Source of the DNA: Herpetosiphon aurantiacus DSM 785 | Lineage (GTDB): Bacteria > Chloroflexota > Chloroflexia > Chloroflexales > Herpetosiphonaceae | NCBI GenBank assembly: GCA_000018565.1 | Contig: CP000876.1 | Coordinates: 62,001 to 126,000, forward strand | Reading direction: 5' to 3' | DNA length: 64,000 nt | In this document: positions 26,541-34,432 of the stretch, one piece after another | Position numbering within the stretch: the stretch's first letter is position 1 | Layout of the letters: each line of letters starts with the position of its first letter | Notes under the pieces: generated by a model | Told to the model about the DNA's origin: nothing | Seen by the model: only the letters and a program-made list of their open reading frames with translations | Database searches by the model: none | Translations under genes and position numbers: made by a program

Positions 26541-26574
26541 GTAGTTCTACTTACTTCGTAATAAGCAGAACTAC
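26541..26574 (-). promoter_or_regulatory. Hairpin between peptide and prenyltransferase genes
   Basis: On the leftward RNA GTAGTTCTGCTTA pairs with TAAGTAGAACTAC (13 bp including one G-U) around an 8-nt loop. A weak T-rich stretch (TTTATATTTTA) follows. It lies 12 bases after the peptide stop. It could be an attenuator or a 3' stabiliser that keeps peptide mRNA in excess of enzyme mRNA. Confidence 0.6.
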
Positions 26575-26586
26575 CCCAGCTAAAAT

Positions 26587-26781
26587 TTAATCTTCGTGAA
26601 AGATGATTCCTTGATCTGGATTACCAATAGACGTTACCAGAAGGGCTATAATCAATTTGCCTTGGGGAGAGGTTGCAATTCTTATAATATCATTCAGTTG
26701 AGGAATTGCGGTTAGTTTATCTTTGAGTGATAATGGTTCATCCGTTCCAGAATCCGGGTGTGATTGTTCATGAGCACCCAT
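26587..26781 (-). CDS. 64-residue peptide, candidate pheromone precursor
   Basis: GGAGG lies 5 nt before the ATG. The N-terminal third is polar and acidic (HEQSHPDSGTDEPLS), followed by an amphipathic stretch (LKDKLTAIPQLNDIIRIATS), a short hydrophobic run (GKLIIALLVTSIG) and a polar tail NPDQGIIFHED. No homology recognised. Its position between a NarL-type regulator and a ComQ-like enzyme matches ComX. Unlike ComX it has no Trp, and no Tyr or Cys either. So if it is prenylated, the acceptor must differ (the tail offers His, Asn, Gln and Phe). It may instead be a leader-type precursor cut by the CPBP protease. Function is inference from context. Confidence 0.55.
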   Translation of the reverse strand: MGAHEQSHPDSGTDEPLSLKDKLTAIPQLNDIIRIATSPQGKLIIALLVTSIGNPDQGIIFHED

Positions 26782-26865
26782 ATAGCCTCCAGTAATTCAA
26801 TACAACGCTGGATTACTCTAGTCTAGAAGAGCTTTCTACAGCTGTCGATATGTGAAAACACATAG

Positions 26866-27495
26866 CTAGTTTTGTCCATACATCGTGCGATACCAGATAA
26901 CCAACTGTGACCTTTCCAGACAATTTAGCTTCTTTCGAAGATTTGTAATGTAGTTCTGAACAGTTCTACCATCGATATTAAGCTCATTTGCAATATCTAT
27001 CGTTCCTAGCCCCTGCGAAAGATGCTCTAAGATATGTATTTCTCTTGGGGCTAATTGGAACTCTTGTCTCACCATGCTTGTTGTATCAAGAAATTCTTGA
27101 ACCATTGGCGAGTAGTAGGTACTCCCTCGATGAACTGTTTCTATAGCCAGTCGCATATACTCCAGCATCTCTTCCTTGATAACATAACCGGTCACACCAA
27201 TAGCAAAAAAATCGGGTGCCAGTTTTAGGTTAGAAGAAAATATAATAATTCGACAGTAAGGGTATTGTCGAATTATACCTTGGACAAACGATAATGCTGG
27301 ACTGCCCATTCCGCTAATATCAAGGACTAACACGAGTGGTGTTGTAGGAGATTGTACTAGAACGTTTTTAACTGCATCAAAAGACCGAGCAGTTGCAATA
27401 ACCTTGATAGAGGGGCATGCTTTTAGATACATTTGTAGTCCATCGATGATAACAGGATGATCATCTCCAATTATTACGTTGATTAATGAATTCAC
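26866..27495 (-). CDS. NarL/ComA-type response regulator
   Basis: 209 residues. Receiver domain: VIIGDDHPVIIDGL (acidic pocket, 8-21), LVLVLDISGMG (phospho-acceptor Asp ~58), IIIFSSN (Ser/Thr position) and GYVIKEEML (Lys ~107). The C-terminal LuxR-type HTH is LAPREIHILEHLSQGLGTIDIANELNIDGRTVQNYITNLRKKL. First gene of the leftward operon, 85 nt before the peptide. It is expected to be activated by the downstream ComP-like kinase and may bind the repeated dyads at 27557-27578 and 27729-27749. Confidence 0.88.
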   Translation of the reverse strand: MNSLINVIIGDDHPVIIDGLQMYLKACPSIKVIATARSFDAVKNVLVQSPTTPLVLVLDISGMGSPALSFVQGIIRQYPYCRIIIFSSNLKLAPDFFAIGVTGYVIKEEMLEYMRLAIETVHRGSTYYSPMVQEFLDTTSMVRQEFQLAPREIHILEHLSQGLGTIDIANELNIDGRTVQNYITNLRKKLNCLERSQLVIWYRTMYGQN

Positions 27496-27556
27496 ACAGT
27501 CCTCAACATCCTATCGATAGATGCATTTTAGTTTGTTTACGGCAAATTAAGAAAAA

Positions 27557-27749
27557 GCAGATTTGTGCTACTTATGCACTATGGTAACAGAAAGTTTAGT
27601 TGCGTCAAAATAGTAGGTAATGGATTGTAATATTTACATAATGCGGTCTACCCGATAGAGGGATGTTCATCAATTTTTGCAGAAATCCGGATCATCCCGC
27701 TGCGATAATGTCGATTTTGATCAAAGCTGCAGATCGTGCTACTTCTGCA
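27557..27749. promoter_or_regulatory. Divergent control region with paired operator-like sites
   Basis: Two copies of a 21-22 bp site, GCAGATTTGTGCTACTTATGC at 27557 and GCAGATCGTGCTACTTCTGC at 27729. Each has GCA...TGC dyad symmetry, and the second is GCAGA...TCTGC. A 13-bp inverted repeat TAGAGGGATGTTC / GAACATCCCTCTA (27656-27668 and 27773-27785) brackets the second site. They lie between the response regulator and the divergent PHAX gene. Confidence 0.6.
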
Positions 27750-27882
27750 TTCAGCGGCTGTAAAAACTTGACGAACATCCCTCTATAAAGAGGTATTCCT
27801 GAGGACTGGTATACTATCTTTATAAGCAAATGTTCTGCTCGTTTCGGCATACAAGCCATATGGTTTCTTCATGAGGACTATC

Positions 27883-28866
27883 ATGGATCAGTTAATAATC
27901 ATTTCCAATCTCGCAGCTCGATTACAAGAAACCAATGATTTGGCAATAACGCACCTAAAGCGAACACTTACAATATTGGGATACGACCATACTCTTTCTT
28001 TAATTACTGAGGCTGAGGCGCTGGTTGCCCAAGGAGGCATACCAACGAACGATAACACCCGAAAAAGAACCTTGGGGGGAACATTTTTTTACTTAGTTCG
28101 GCGTGATGTCTCATGGAAAGATCGAATTACAATCTTTGGTCTTTCCCCTTCACAACAAGCACAAATATTTTCATGGAAGACGAGAGAAGTTGTTTATAAC
28201 GAGTTTAGCAACCCTGGGATCACTTCTTCAATACAGAGCACATTAAGTGGAAAACCGTCTCATGCAGTCATCCAGCCCAAACGAGTCATCCTCTCGTTTA
28301 AAATAGTCCCTCCAACCATTGGAATAGCCAAAGATATTCAACCACCACAAGACGAAACGTTTGTTACAGCCTATGTATCACGGAAACATTGGCTTAGACT
28401 CGTGGATCAAGGATATTCAGATACAAATGTCACATTAAAAGGTCAGCTTTTCTATGATGAAGGATTAGAGGGATTATCATTCTATGCATACAAGTTAAAG
28501 CATACTCCTGAGGCTTTGTCAGGGATTTCGTACCAATGTGTAACAAGTATTGATCAGGTCTTAATCAAAAAGAATCTCGTTCTTTTGAAGACGATATATA
28601 ATCCTTCCGTATCAACAATCCCTAATTACTTACCACCAGCACCAACGAATCCAACTGAGACGATGCTGTATATAAATCGAAAAGCTTGGAAAGGAATTGC
28701 ATCAGATCGACCCATCCATATCGACGGTTTTGCATATCATGACCCGCTTTTTTCAGGAATTACCGTGAGTGTACGAGCGATTAAGTCGCGAGGACTTCCT
28801 AAACACATGCGCACAGAAAATGAGCACCCACATCATGATTTGGAACAAACCAATAGTTCTGATTAA
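27883..28866 (+). CDS. PHAX RNA-binding-domain protein
   Basis: 327 residues from the ATG at 27883 (GAGGA 6-7 nt upstream, preferred to 27871). Residues ~5-75 read NLAARLQETNDLAITHLKRTLTILGYDHTLSLITEAEAL, followed by GGIPTNDNTRKRTLGGTFFYLVRR. This is the PHAX RNA-binding domain signature (GG...N...RRTpGGvFfxLv) known from the metazoan snRNA export adaptor and from scattered bacteria. The rest has two related beta-rich units (VTAYVSRKHWLRLVDQGYSDTNVTLKGQLFYDEGLEGLSFYAY; MLYINRKAWKGIASDRPIHIDGFAYHDPLFSGITVSV). I do not recognise these; each looks like a small duplicated domain. A structured-RNA-binding role is inferred from the family. Divergent from the ComA-like regulator. Confidence 0.75.
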   Translation: MDQLIIISNLAARLQETNDLAITHLKRTLTILGYDHTLSLITEAEALVAQGGIPTNDNTRKRTLGGTFFYLVRRDVSWKDRITIFGLSPSQQAQIFSWKTREVVYNEFSNPGITSSIQSTLSGKPSHAVIQPKRVILSFKIVPPTIGIAKDIQPPQDETFVTAYVSRKHWLRLVDQGYSDTNVTLKGQLFYDEGLEGLSFYAYKLKHTPEALSGISYQCVTSIDQVLIKKNLVLLKTIYNPSVSTIPNYLPPAPTNPTETMLYINRKAWKGIASDRPIHIDGFAYHDPLFSGITVSVRAIKSRGLPKHMRTENEHPHHDLEQTNSSD

Positions 28867-29039
28867 TGCGAGGCGCGGTTTGCGCATGTCCTGTCAACCA
28901 TGTTCCGAAATATTCCGATCATCTTCGGGAATAGCAGTCCATGACACAGGAATCAGTTGACCTTTTTAGGCTGATGGAGTCAAGACAATGGTCTTCATCG
29001 GCGAGATGGAGCGGGATGTGCGGCTGCGCATCCACGCAA

Positions 29040-29672
29040 TTAGCCCATATGCGCAGCAATCGCCAGTATCCGATCAAAGCGAAAGGCCCGCTCTTCCTGC
29101 CGCAGCTCGCACCAGCCGCGTACCCCCGTGCTCGTCAGTTCGAGCGGGCGAATTGTGCGCGTCGTGATCCGATGTGCTGACGGCGTGTAATAGCGCACGG
29201 TCAGGGTTTGGCCAGAACGAATCGCCTCTCGCACTGCCTGTCGTGCCTGCTCCACCGTGATCGCGGCCTGTGGCTCGTGCCCAACGGCCAGCGGTTCCGC
29301 ATCCGTGGCCAACGGTGGCGTGAGGCTGGAGTGCAACCCCTCCCACTGCTCGTCGATCACACAGCGCTGCGCAAACGACAGATCGGCGAGCAACTGCTGC
29401 GCCTGCTCTTGAAATACCGTCGCATAGCGCGGAACCTGCTGCGCCGCGATCCGCAACGCCAACACCAGCGTTTCGACCTCGCGAGGCGGGGCGGGCTGGC
29501 GCGGCGACGGCAACCCCACAGCACGCGCGACCTGGGCCGCTGCTCCCGCCGGAATCACCCGGTGGGTTGCTGTCCAGCCCGCCTGCACCCCCCCCTGCAT
29601 GCCGCGCTGTTGCTCCAACACCGTCAACGCCTCAGCACGGCCTTCCACCAGCATCACCTGCCGTAGCCGCAC
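29040..29672 (-). pseudogene. C-terminal fragment of a WYL-domain helicase-associated protein
   Basis: 210 residues starting at a GTG without a Shine-Dalgarno. The start (LVEGRAEALTVLEQQRGMQGG... HRVIPAGAAAQVARAVGLPSP) resembles the Helicase_C_3-type end region. The C-terminus is a WYL domain (AIRSGQTLTVRYYTPSAHRITTRTIRPLEL... VRGWCELRQEERAFRFDRILAI). The expected N-terminal part of a ~600-residue protein is missing. GC is high, unlike the island on its left. Either a remnant or a free-standing WYL protein. Confidence 0.5.
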
Positions 29673-29741
29673 CCCTGATTACCACCGCTGCCTATACCCT
29701 AGACGACACGTGGTTTCGTTTACCTTCGTTTTTATCAAAAA

Positions 29742-29775
29742 TTGTCGCGTTAGTCACGACAACTTTGCTATAGCA
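29742..29775 (+). promoter_or_regulatory. Dyad cluster before the CRISPR-Cas regulators
   Basis: TTGTCG-N9-CGACAA (29742-29762), then the 10-bp palindrome TGCTATAGCA (29766-29775). They are 37 bases before the first gene of the cas region and could be operators of the HTH or WYL regulators. Confidence 0.45.
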
Positions 29776-29811
29776 TAAACCTAAACAACCCGATTATTAA
29801 AGGAGTCGTCT

Positions 29812-30030
29812 ATGTTTGGGAATAAAAAATCTAAAGCAGAACGTCATGCGAAAATTATAGAGCTGGTGCGCAAGGCACATCCTCATGGTGTCACTCCAGC
29901 AGAACTCGCCAAGATATTGAATGTGCCTAACTCAACGATTTTGCGCGATTTACCAGAGATTGACAAAAAAGTAATGCTTGATGAATTCAATAATCGATTA
30001 AGAATTGCTTCATTTGATTATGGTGATTAA
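29812..30030 (+). CDS. Small winged-HTH protein
   Basis: 72 residues, AAAGGAG 7 nt upstream. KSKAERHAKIIELVRKAHPHGVTPAELAKILNVPNSTILRDLPEIDKK is a DeoR/HTH_11-like helix-turn-helix with a basic start. No sensor domain. The stop is 72 nt before the WYL regulator start, so the pair probably acts together in controlling the cas genes. Confidence 0.7.
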   Translation: MFGNKKSKAERHAKIIELVRKAHPHGVTPAELAKILNVPNSTILRDLPEIDKKVMLDEFNNRLRIASFDYGD

Positions 30031-30102
30031 ATTTTGCAATTTCCAGTCAGACCCTATGCTATAGTTGGTATACAAGAAGCTTTATGGTATGAGGTTGGTC
30101 TG

Positions 30103-31098
30103 ATGAGTGATGATCGCCTACGAGCAAGAGCTGCGCGGTTATATGGGATTGGTCGCTATCTCTACGAGCGTGGTACTCAAGGTGCACGGGTTGTGGATTT
30201 AGCCCAGTATTTCGATGTTCATCGAAGCCGTATTTATCATGATTTGCAGTTTATGCAGCAAGAGGGTGAGCCTATTTATCAAGATGGGACGCGCTGGTAT
30301 CTTGAACGTGATCGCTATATTCATCGCCTACCAATTAATTTACGTGAAGCTTTAGCATTTTATTTGGCTGCACGATTGCTTTCAAAACAGAGCGATAAGC
30401 ATAATCCCTATGTTGTTTCGGCATTAGATAAATTAGGCAGCGCTTTAGCCAATAATCATCGTAATATTGGTTTGCATATTCAACGGGCAGCCAATGTTGT
30501 CCGTCAACGCCCATCGGATCAAGCCTTTACCAAAATTTTCGAGACCTTTGCACGGGCTTGGGCTGACCAATGTCGCGTTGAAGTAACCTATCTGTCCGCT
30601 AAATCCAAATATAGTACTTGGGAGCAGCGAACTATCTCACCTTATTATTTAGAAGTATCAGGGATTGGCTATTCAACCTATGTGATTGGTCACGATAACA
30701 AATCCAATGCGATTCGCACTTTTAAGCTCGAACGGATTGCCGCCGCCAATCTCCGTCCCTTCGATACGTTTGAAATTCCTGAAACCTTTGATCCACAGGA
30801 GCGGCTGGGCAACGCATGGGGCATTATCTGGCCAGCCGAAGGCGAGGAACCAGTTGATGTACGCTTGCTTTTTGCGCCAGCGGTTGCCCATCGAGTCAAA
30901 GAGACCATTTGGCATCCCAGCCAGATTATCGAAGATTTGCCCAATGGTGGTTGCCGCTATTGTGTGCGGGTGGGCAGCACCTTAGAGATGCGACCATGGG
31001 TGCGTGGTTGGGGTCGTGATGTTGCAGTGGAGTGGCCATTAGCGTTTCGTCAAGAGATGATCGACGAGTTGCAGGCAGCTTTAGCGTTGTATCAATAA
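30103..31098 (+). CDS. WYL-domain transcriptional regulator of the cas locus
   Basis: 331 residues from the ATG at 30103 (GAGG 8 nt upstream; an upstream TTG at 30034 is less likely). N-terminal HTH: RAARLYGIGRYLYERGTQGARVVDLAQYFDVHRSRIYHDLQFM. Middle helical region to ~140. WYL domain at ~175-255 (ADQCRVEVTYLSAKSKYSTWEQRTISPYYLEVSGIGYSTYVIGHDNKSNAIRTFKLERIAAANL) and a WCX-type C-terminus (VDVRLLFAPAVAHRVKETIWHPSQ). WYL proteins bind nucleic-acid ligands and often repress CRISPR-Cas operons. Only 18 nt separate it from cas8. Confidence 0.88.
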   Translation: MSDDRLRARAARLYGIGRYLYERGTQGARVVDLAQYFDVHRSRIYHDLQFMQQEGEPIYQDGTRWYLERDRYIHRLPINLREALAFYLAARLLSKQSDKHNPYVVSALDKLGSALANNHRNIGLHIQRAANVVRQRPSDQAFTKIFETFARAWADQCRVEVTYLSAKSKYSTWEQRTISPYYLEVSGIGYSTYVIGHDNKSNAIRTFKLERIAAANLRPFDTFEIPETFDPQERLGNAWGIIWPAEGEEPVDVRLLFAPAVAHRVKETIWHPSQIIEDLPNGGCRYCVRVGSTLEMRPWVRGWGRDVAVEWPLAFRQEMIDELQAALALYQ

Positions 31099-31116
31099 AT
31101 GAAAGGAGGCTTGCGT

Positions 31117-32595
31117 ATGCTTAAGGAAACTGGTCATCCGCTGGTCGATGTAGGGTTTGCCACCATTGCCGCCCATGTCAACAAAACCAACATCAAGGCC
31201 GTTACTGCCGCAGATCTCGAAAAGGTGGCGGCATATCTTGAGGCTGAGTTTGTGGTGAACCCATTGCGTTCATTTCTCACCGTCGCGTTTACCAGCAATG
31301 CCTGGTTTATCCAAGATGCTTACAATCCTGATAAACCTCAATTAACTGATGAGCAGCGCACAACCCGTCGGGCAACCCGTAAAAAATTGGCTGATGCCCA
31401 TCTGCGTCAATGGCAACAACCAAGTACCAGCGAGCAACGTTGTGTTTTTACCGATGAGCCAGCAGTTGGCGAAGTTTTATCAAATACATTAACGGTTGGG
31501 CGGGCAGCACGTGCCCAAATTCCCTTATTGCAGGGCGACGCTACGATCAACTTTTTTCCGAATGGCAATGCTGGCCTGCCAGTTTCGGGGATTGCTCTCT
31601 TGGCGTTGCAAGCTTTCCCGCTGGGCAGCGCCAAGGCTGGCAATGGCATCTTAGTGGTGCACTCGGCCAACCCACGCTTGACCTTAAATTTTGCCAAAAC
31701 CTTTTATCAGCGCAATAAAAGCAAAATTGAACGAGCACGAATTGCAGGCGATGATCGGGTTCCAGGCGAAGTACGCTCACCAAAAACCTTATTAATTGAA
31801 ACGTTGTTTGAAATTACAGCCGAACGCGAAAATTACGATGACGACCAAATTACCAGTATTGTGGCCTACAACCTGAACAATGGTAAAACGCCGAGCTTAG
31901 CAATTTATGAACTGCCCCATGAAATTATTTTGTTCATGCTCGAAGCTAAAGGGCATTTTCCTAAGCAATGGAATCAATTAGTGCATGGAGCTTGGGAACA
32001 AGCTTCGGCGGCAAGTAAGAAATCAAATCAACATTTTGAGCCACGGCGCAATTATTTTTATGAAGATATGTTTGATCTACCAAATAATGCCAAACGCTTT
32101 GTTCGTACATATTTCCTCAAAATGCCCTATTTAGGCACGCTCGATGATGATAATCAATCACGCTATTACTTACACGATTATTATCATTTGATTGATTTTC
32201 CAATTGTTGAACTTTTTTTAAGGAGGATTTTCCTGATGGACGACCTACGGATCGCACGAATTAAGCATTTTGGCGATAAATTAGCCAATTATGTCCGTGC
32301 TGAAAATGGCAAACGCTTTTTTCGGGCTTTTGCCAGCGAGTATAAATATCAAGATTTTCGGCAGCGCTTAATTAAAGCGAGTGAAGATTATGTACGCTCT
32401 AGCCAAGAACCCTTATTTACCATTGATGAATATGTCGATGTTTTTGAACGCCAATATAGCGACCAAGCTCCCGATTGGCGGTTATCCCGCGATCTGGTGC
32501 TGATTCGCATGATTGAACAATTAAAGGATTGGCTGAGTCGCAACCCCGATGCGATGCCTGAGCGGCCTGAGCCAAAGCAGGAACAATCGAATTAA
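31117..32595 (+). CDS. cas8: Cas8-type large subunit of a type I-B-like Cascade
   Basis: 492 residues. The ATG at 31117 follows AAAGGAGG; the ATG at 31099 lies upstream of that Shine-Dalgarno and is rejected. There are no strong sequence motifs, as usual for Cas8. Identity rests on size, on being first in the operon before cas7-cas5-cas3, and on an N-terminal globular part plus a helical C-terminus. In type I, Cas8 recognises the PAM and holds the non-target strand. No CxxC zinc pairs of the Cst1/Cas8a type were found. The last 119 codons have their own ribosome site (see the cas11 entry). Confidence 0.78.
   Translation: MLKETGHPLVDVGFATIAAHVNKTNIKAVTAADLEKVAAYLEAEFVVNPLRSFLTVAFTSNAWFIQDAYNPDKPQLTDEQRTTRRATRKKLADAHLRQWQQPSTSEQRCVFTDEPAVGEVLSNTLTVGRAARAQIPLLQGDATINFFPNGNAGLPVSGIALLALQAFPLGSAKAGNGILVVHSANPRLTLNFAKTFYQRNKSKIERARIAGDDRVPGEVRSPKTLLIETLFEITAERENYDDDQITSIVAYNLNNGKTPSLAIYELPHEIILFMLEAKGHFPKQWNQLVHGAWEQASAASKKSNQHFEPRRNYFYEDMFDLPNNAKRFVRTYFLKMPYLGTLDDDNQSRYYLHDYYHLIDFPIVELFLRRIFLMDDLRIARIKHFGDKLANYVRAENGKRFFRAFASEYKYQDFRQRLIKASEDYVRSSQEPLFTIDEYVDVFERQYSDQAPDWRLSRDLVLIRMIEQLKDWLSRNPDAMPERPEPKQEQSN
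32236..32595 (+). CDS. cas11: Cas11 small subunit from an internal start in cas8
   Basis: Inside cas8 and in the same frame, a perfect AAGGAGG (32220-32226) stands 9 nt before ATG 32236. The product would be 119 residues, almost all helical (MDDLRIARIKHFGDKLANYV... DFRQRLIKASEDYVRSSQ... LSRDLVLIRMIEQLKDWL). Independent translation of a ~120-residue C-terminal Cas11 from cas8 is established for types I-B, I-C and I-D. Here it is read from the sequence and not otherwise shown. The leading T-run and the Shine-Dalgarno encode FLRRIF in Cas8. Confidence 0.72.
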   Translation: MDDLRIARIKHFGDKLANYVRAENGKRFFRAFASEYKYQDFRQRLIKASEDYVRSSQEPLFTIDEYVDVFERQYSDQAPDWRLSRDLVLIRMIEQLKDWLSRNPDAMPERPEPKQEQSN

Positions 32596-32627
32596 TCGAG
32601 ATTTAGCCTACTTTAGGAGGATTAACC

Positions 32628-33701
32628 ATGGCTTTCGTGACCGGATTACTCTTGATCGACGCCTCAGCTTCGGCATTAAACAATCTTGGCAGTATTGCAG
32701 GTGAGCGCGAAGAAAACACCGTTGGGGTCAAACATATTCGGGTTTATGGTGATGGCGATTATCCCTATGCTTCCGCCCAAGCCTTCCGCTATTGGCTGCG
32801 CACGACTTTAGAAACCCGTTTTCCAGCGTGGGTCGCCTCACCGATGTATCGTGAAGAAAAAATTGCCTACACCGATGCCAACCCTATGCAATGGTGGGAT
32901 GACGATTTGTTTGGCTATATGCGAGCGCCATCCAAAAAGGAATCGGCTAAAGCCAAACGCGAGGCTGACCCAACCTTGGCCCAAGCGACCGAAACCACTG
33001 ACACAATCACTCGTGTTTCGCCATTTCGCGTTGGTACATTAGTCTCAATGAATCCCGTTAAAATCGTCAGTGATTTTGGCACAATGTCACGCCACGAAGG
33101 CAACCCAGTTCCGCACGAGCATCAATTTTATCGCGCAACGTTGAAGGGTTTGTGGTCGCTTGATTTGAGAGCTGCTGGCACATTCTCCTATCGCAACAAA
33201 ACTGGCTTCCGCAATCTCGATTCGGTGCGCGAACAATTAGCCAAACAGCAAAAACTTGAGCATCTTGAGCACGCTAAATCCTATCGCTTGCCATTAGAAG
33301 TGCGCCAACAACGGGTTAAAACCCTGTTTGAAGGCATGGCGCATCTCGAAGGCGGCGCAAAACAAACCTTGCACTACACCGATGTTGCTCCAGTTTTGAC
33401 GATTTTTGCCGTAACCAAGGGTGGTAATCATATTTTCAATCATGTGGTTACCACGACCGATCGCGGCAAGCCAACGATTAATACAGCGGCACTTGACGAG
33501 GCCTTACGGGTATTTGCCGACGAATTGCTCTCGCCTGTGTATGTGGGCTGGGTACGGGGCTACAACGATCAAGAACGTCAAGCATTTGAAGAGTATCTTG
33601 CCAATTCTCCTGCGCCAATTCAATTAAGTCATCCACGCGAGGCCTTTTTGAACTTTGCCGAAAGCATTTTGGCCGCCGAAAACCATCAATGGATGGAATA
33701 G
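32628..33701 (+). CDS. cas7: Cas7 backbone subunit (DevR/Cst2 type)
   Basis: 357 residues, AGGAGG before the ATG. The N-terminus MAFVTGLLLIDASASALNNLGSIAGEREENTVGVKHIRVYGDGDYPYASAQAFRYWLRTTLE is the standard Cas7-I-B/DevR RAMP start with the conserved S-N-x-G and SxQAxRxWLR stretch. The middle has a variable insertion (Lys/Glu-rich ~105-125). Cas7 polymerises along the crRNA. 32 nt after cas8. Confidence 0.9.
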   Translation: MAFVTGLLLIDASASALNNLGSIAGEREENTVGVKHIRVYGDGDYPYASAQAFRYWLRTTLETRFPAWVASPMYREEKIAYTDANPMQWWDDDLFGYMRAPSKKESAKAKREADPTLAQATETTDTITRVSPFRVGTLVSMNPVKIVSDFGTMSRHEGNPVPHEHQFYRATLKGLWSLDLRAAGTFSYRNKTGFRNLDSVREQLAKQQKLEHLEHAKSYRLPLEVRQQRVKTLFEGMAHLEGGAKQTLHYTDVAPVLTIFAVTKGGNHIFNHVVTTTDRGKPTINTAALDEALRVFADELLSPVYVGWVRGYNDQERQAFEEYLANSPAPIQLSHPREAFLNFAESILAAENHQWME

Positions 33702-33711
33702 GAGCAGATTG

Positions 33712-34428
33712 ATGGAAGTTTTGAAAATTGTGGCGGAGGGCATCGTTACGTCCTTCCGCTACCCTCACTTTGCATTAAGCGTCCAACCAAGCTTTACTAT
33801 GCCGCCACCTGCAACGATTTACGGCCATATTTGCTCGGCAGTTGGTGATTGGATTGATCCACATGGGCTTCAATTTGCTTATCATTTTACTCATGCTGGC
33901 GAAGCCGAAGACCTAGAGCATGTCCATGTGCTTTCGGCCTCATCAGGCAAATTACCCCAAACTAACTATCCTAAAGTGCTTGAGGGTAATGTTAATCCTT
34001 TTCAGCGCAAAATTTTGTTTCAGCCACGGCTCACGCTCTACTTAAATCGTATTGATCTGTTGCCCGCCTTTCAAAGCCCGCATTATGCTTTAGTTTTAGG
34101 CCGTTCGCAGGATTTATTTAGCTATCGATCGATTAAAACGATCACGCTGGAACCACGTGAGCAAATCTATCTAGAACATACGCTGTTGCCATTTGAGATG
34201 GCGACCCGCATTCCCAGTGGTTTGGTGACATTAATGCCGCGCATGTTGGATTACTACAACGATCGTCAGCCCATTTGGGAACGCTATGTAACCTTAAATC
34301 GGCGTATCTATTCAAACCATACGCATTTTCTACAGTTCGAGCAGGATCGTTACCTTGCTGACCCTGAAGAAGTTACGGCCAATGGCTTTGCGCGTGGCCT
34401 GATTTTCCATTCATTTGTGGGAGTATAG
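33712..34428 (+). CDS. cas5: Cas5 subunit of Cascade
   Basis: 238 residues. ATG at 33712 with AGGAG 7 nt upstream, 10 nt after cas7. It has the Cas5 N-terminal RAMP pattern: LKIVAEGIVTSFRYPHFALSVQPSFTMPPPATIYGHICSAVGDW, where the TYPxPPPATIxGxI-type element is diagnostic. The C-terminus ends in a Gly-rich RAMP strand (NGFARGLIFHSF). It binds the 5' handle of the crRNA. Confidence 0.9.
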   Translation: MEVLKIVAEGIVTSFRYPHFALSVQPSFTMPPPATIYGHICSAVGDWIDPHGLQFAYHFTHAGEAEDLEHVHVLSASSGKLPQTNYPKVLEGNVNPFQRKILFQPRLTLYLNRIDLLPAFQSPHYALVLGRSQDLFSYRSIKTITLEPREQIYLEHTLLPFEMATRIPSGLVTLMPRMLDYYNDRQPIWERYVTLNRRIYSNHTHFLQFEQDRYLADPEEVTANGFARGLIFHSFVGV

Positions 34429-34432
34429 GGAG

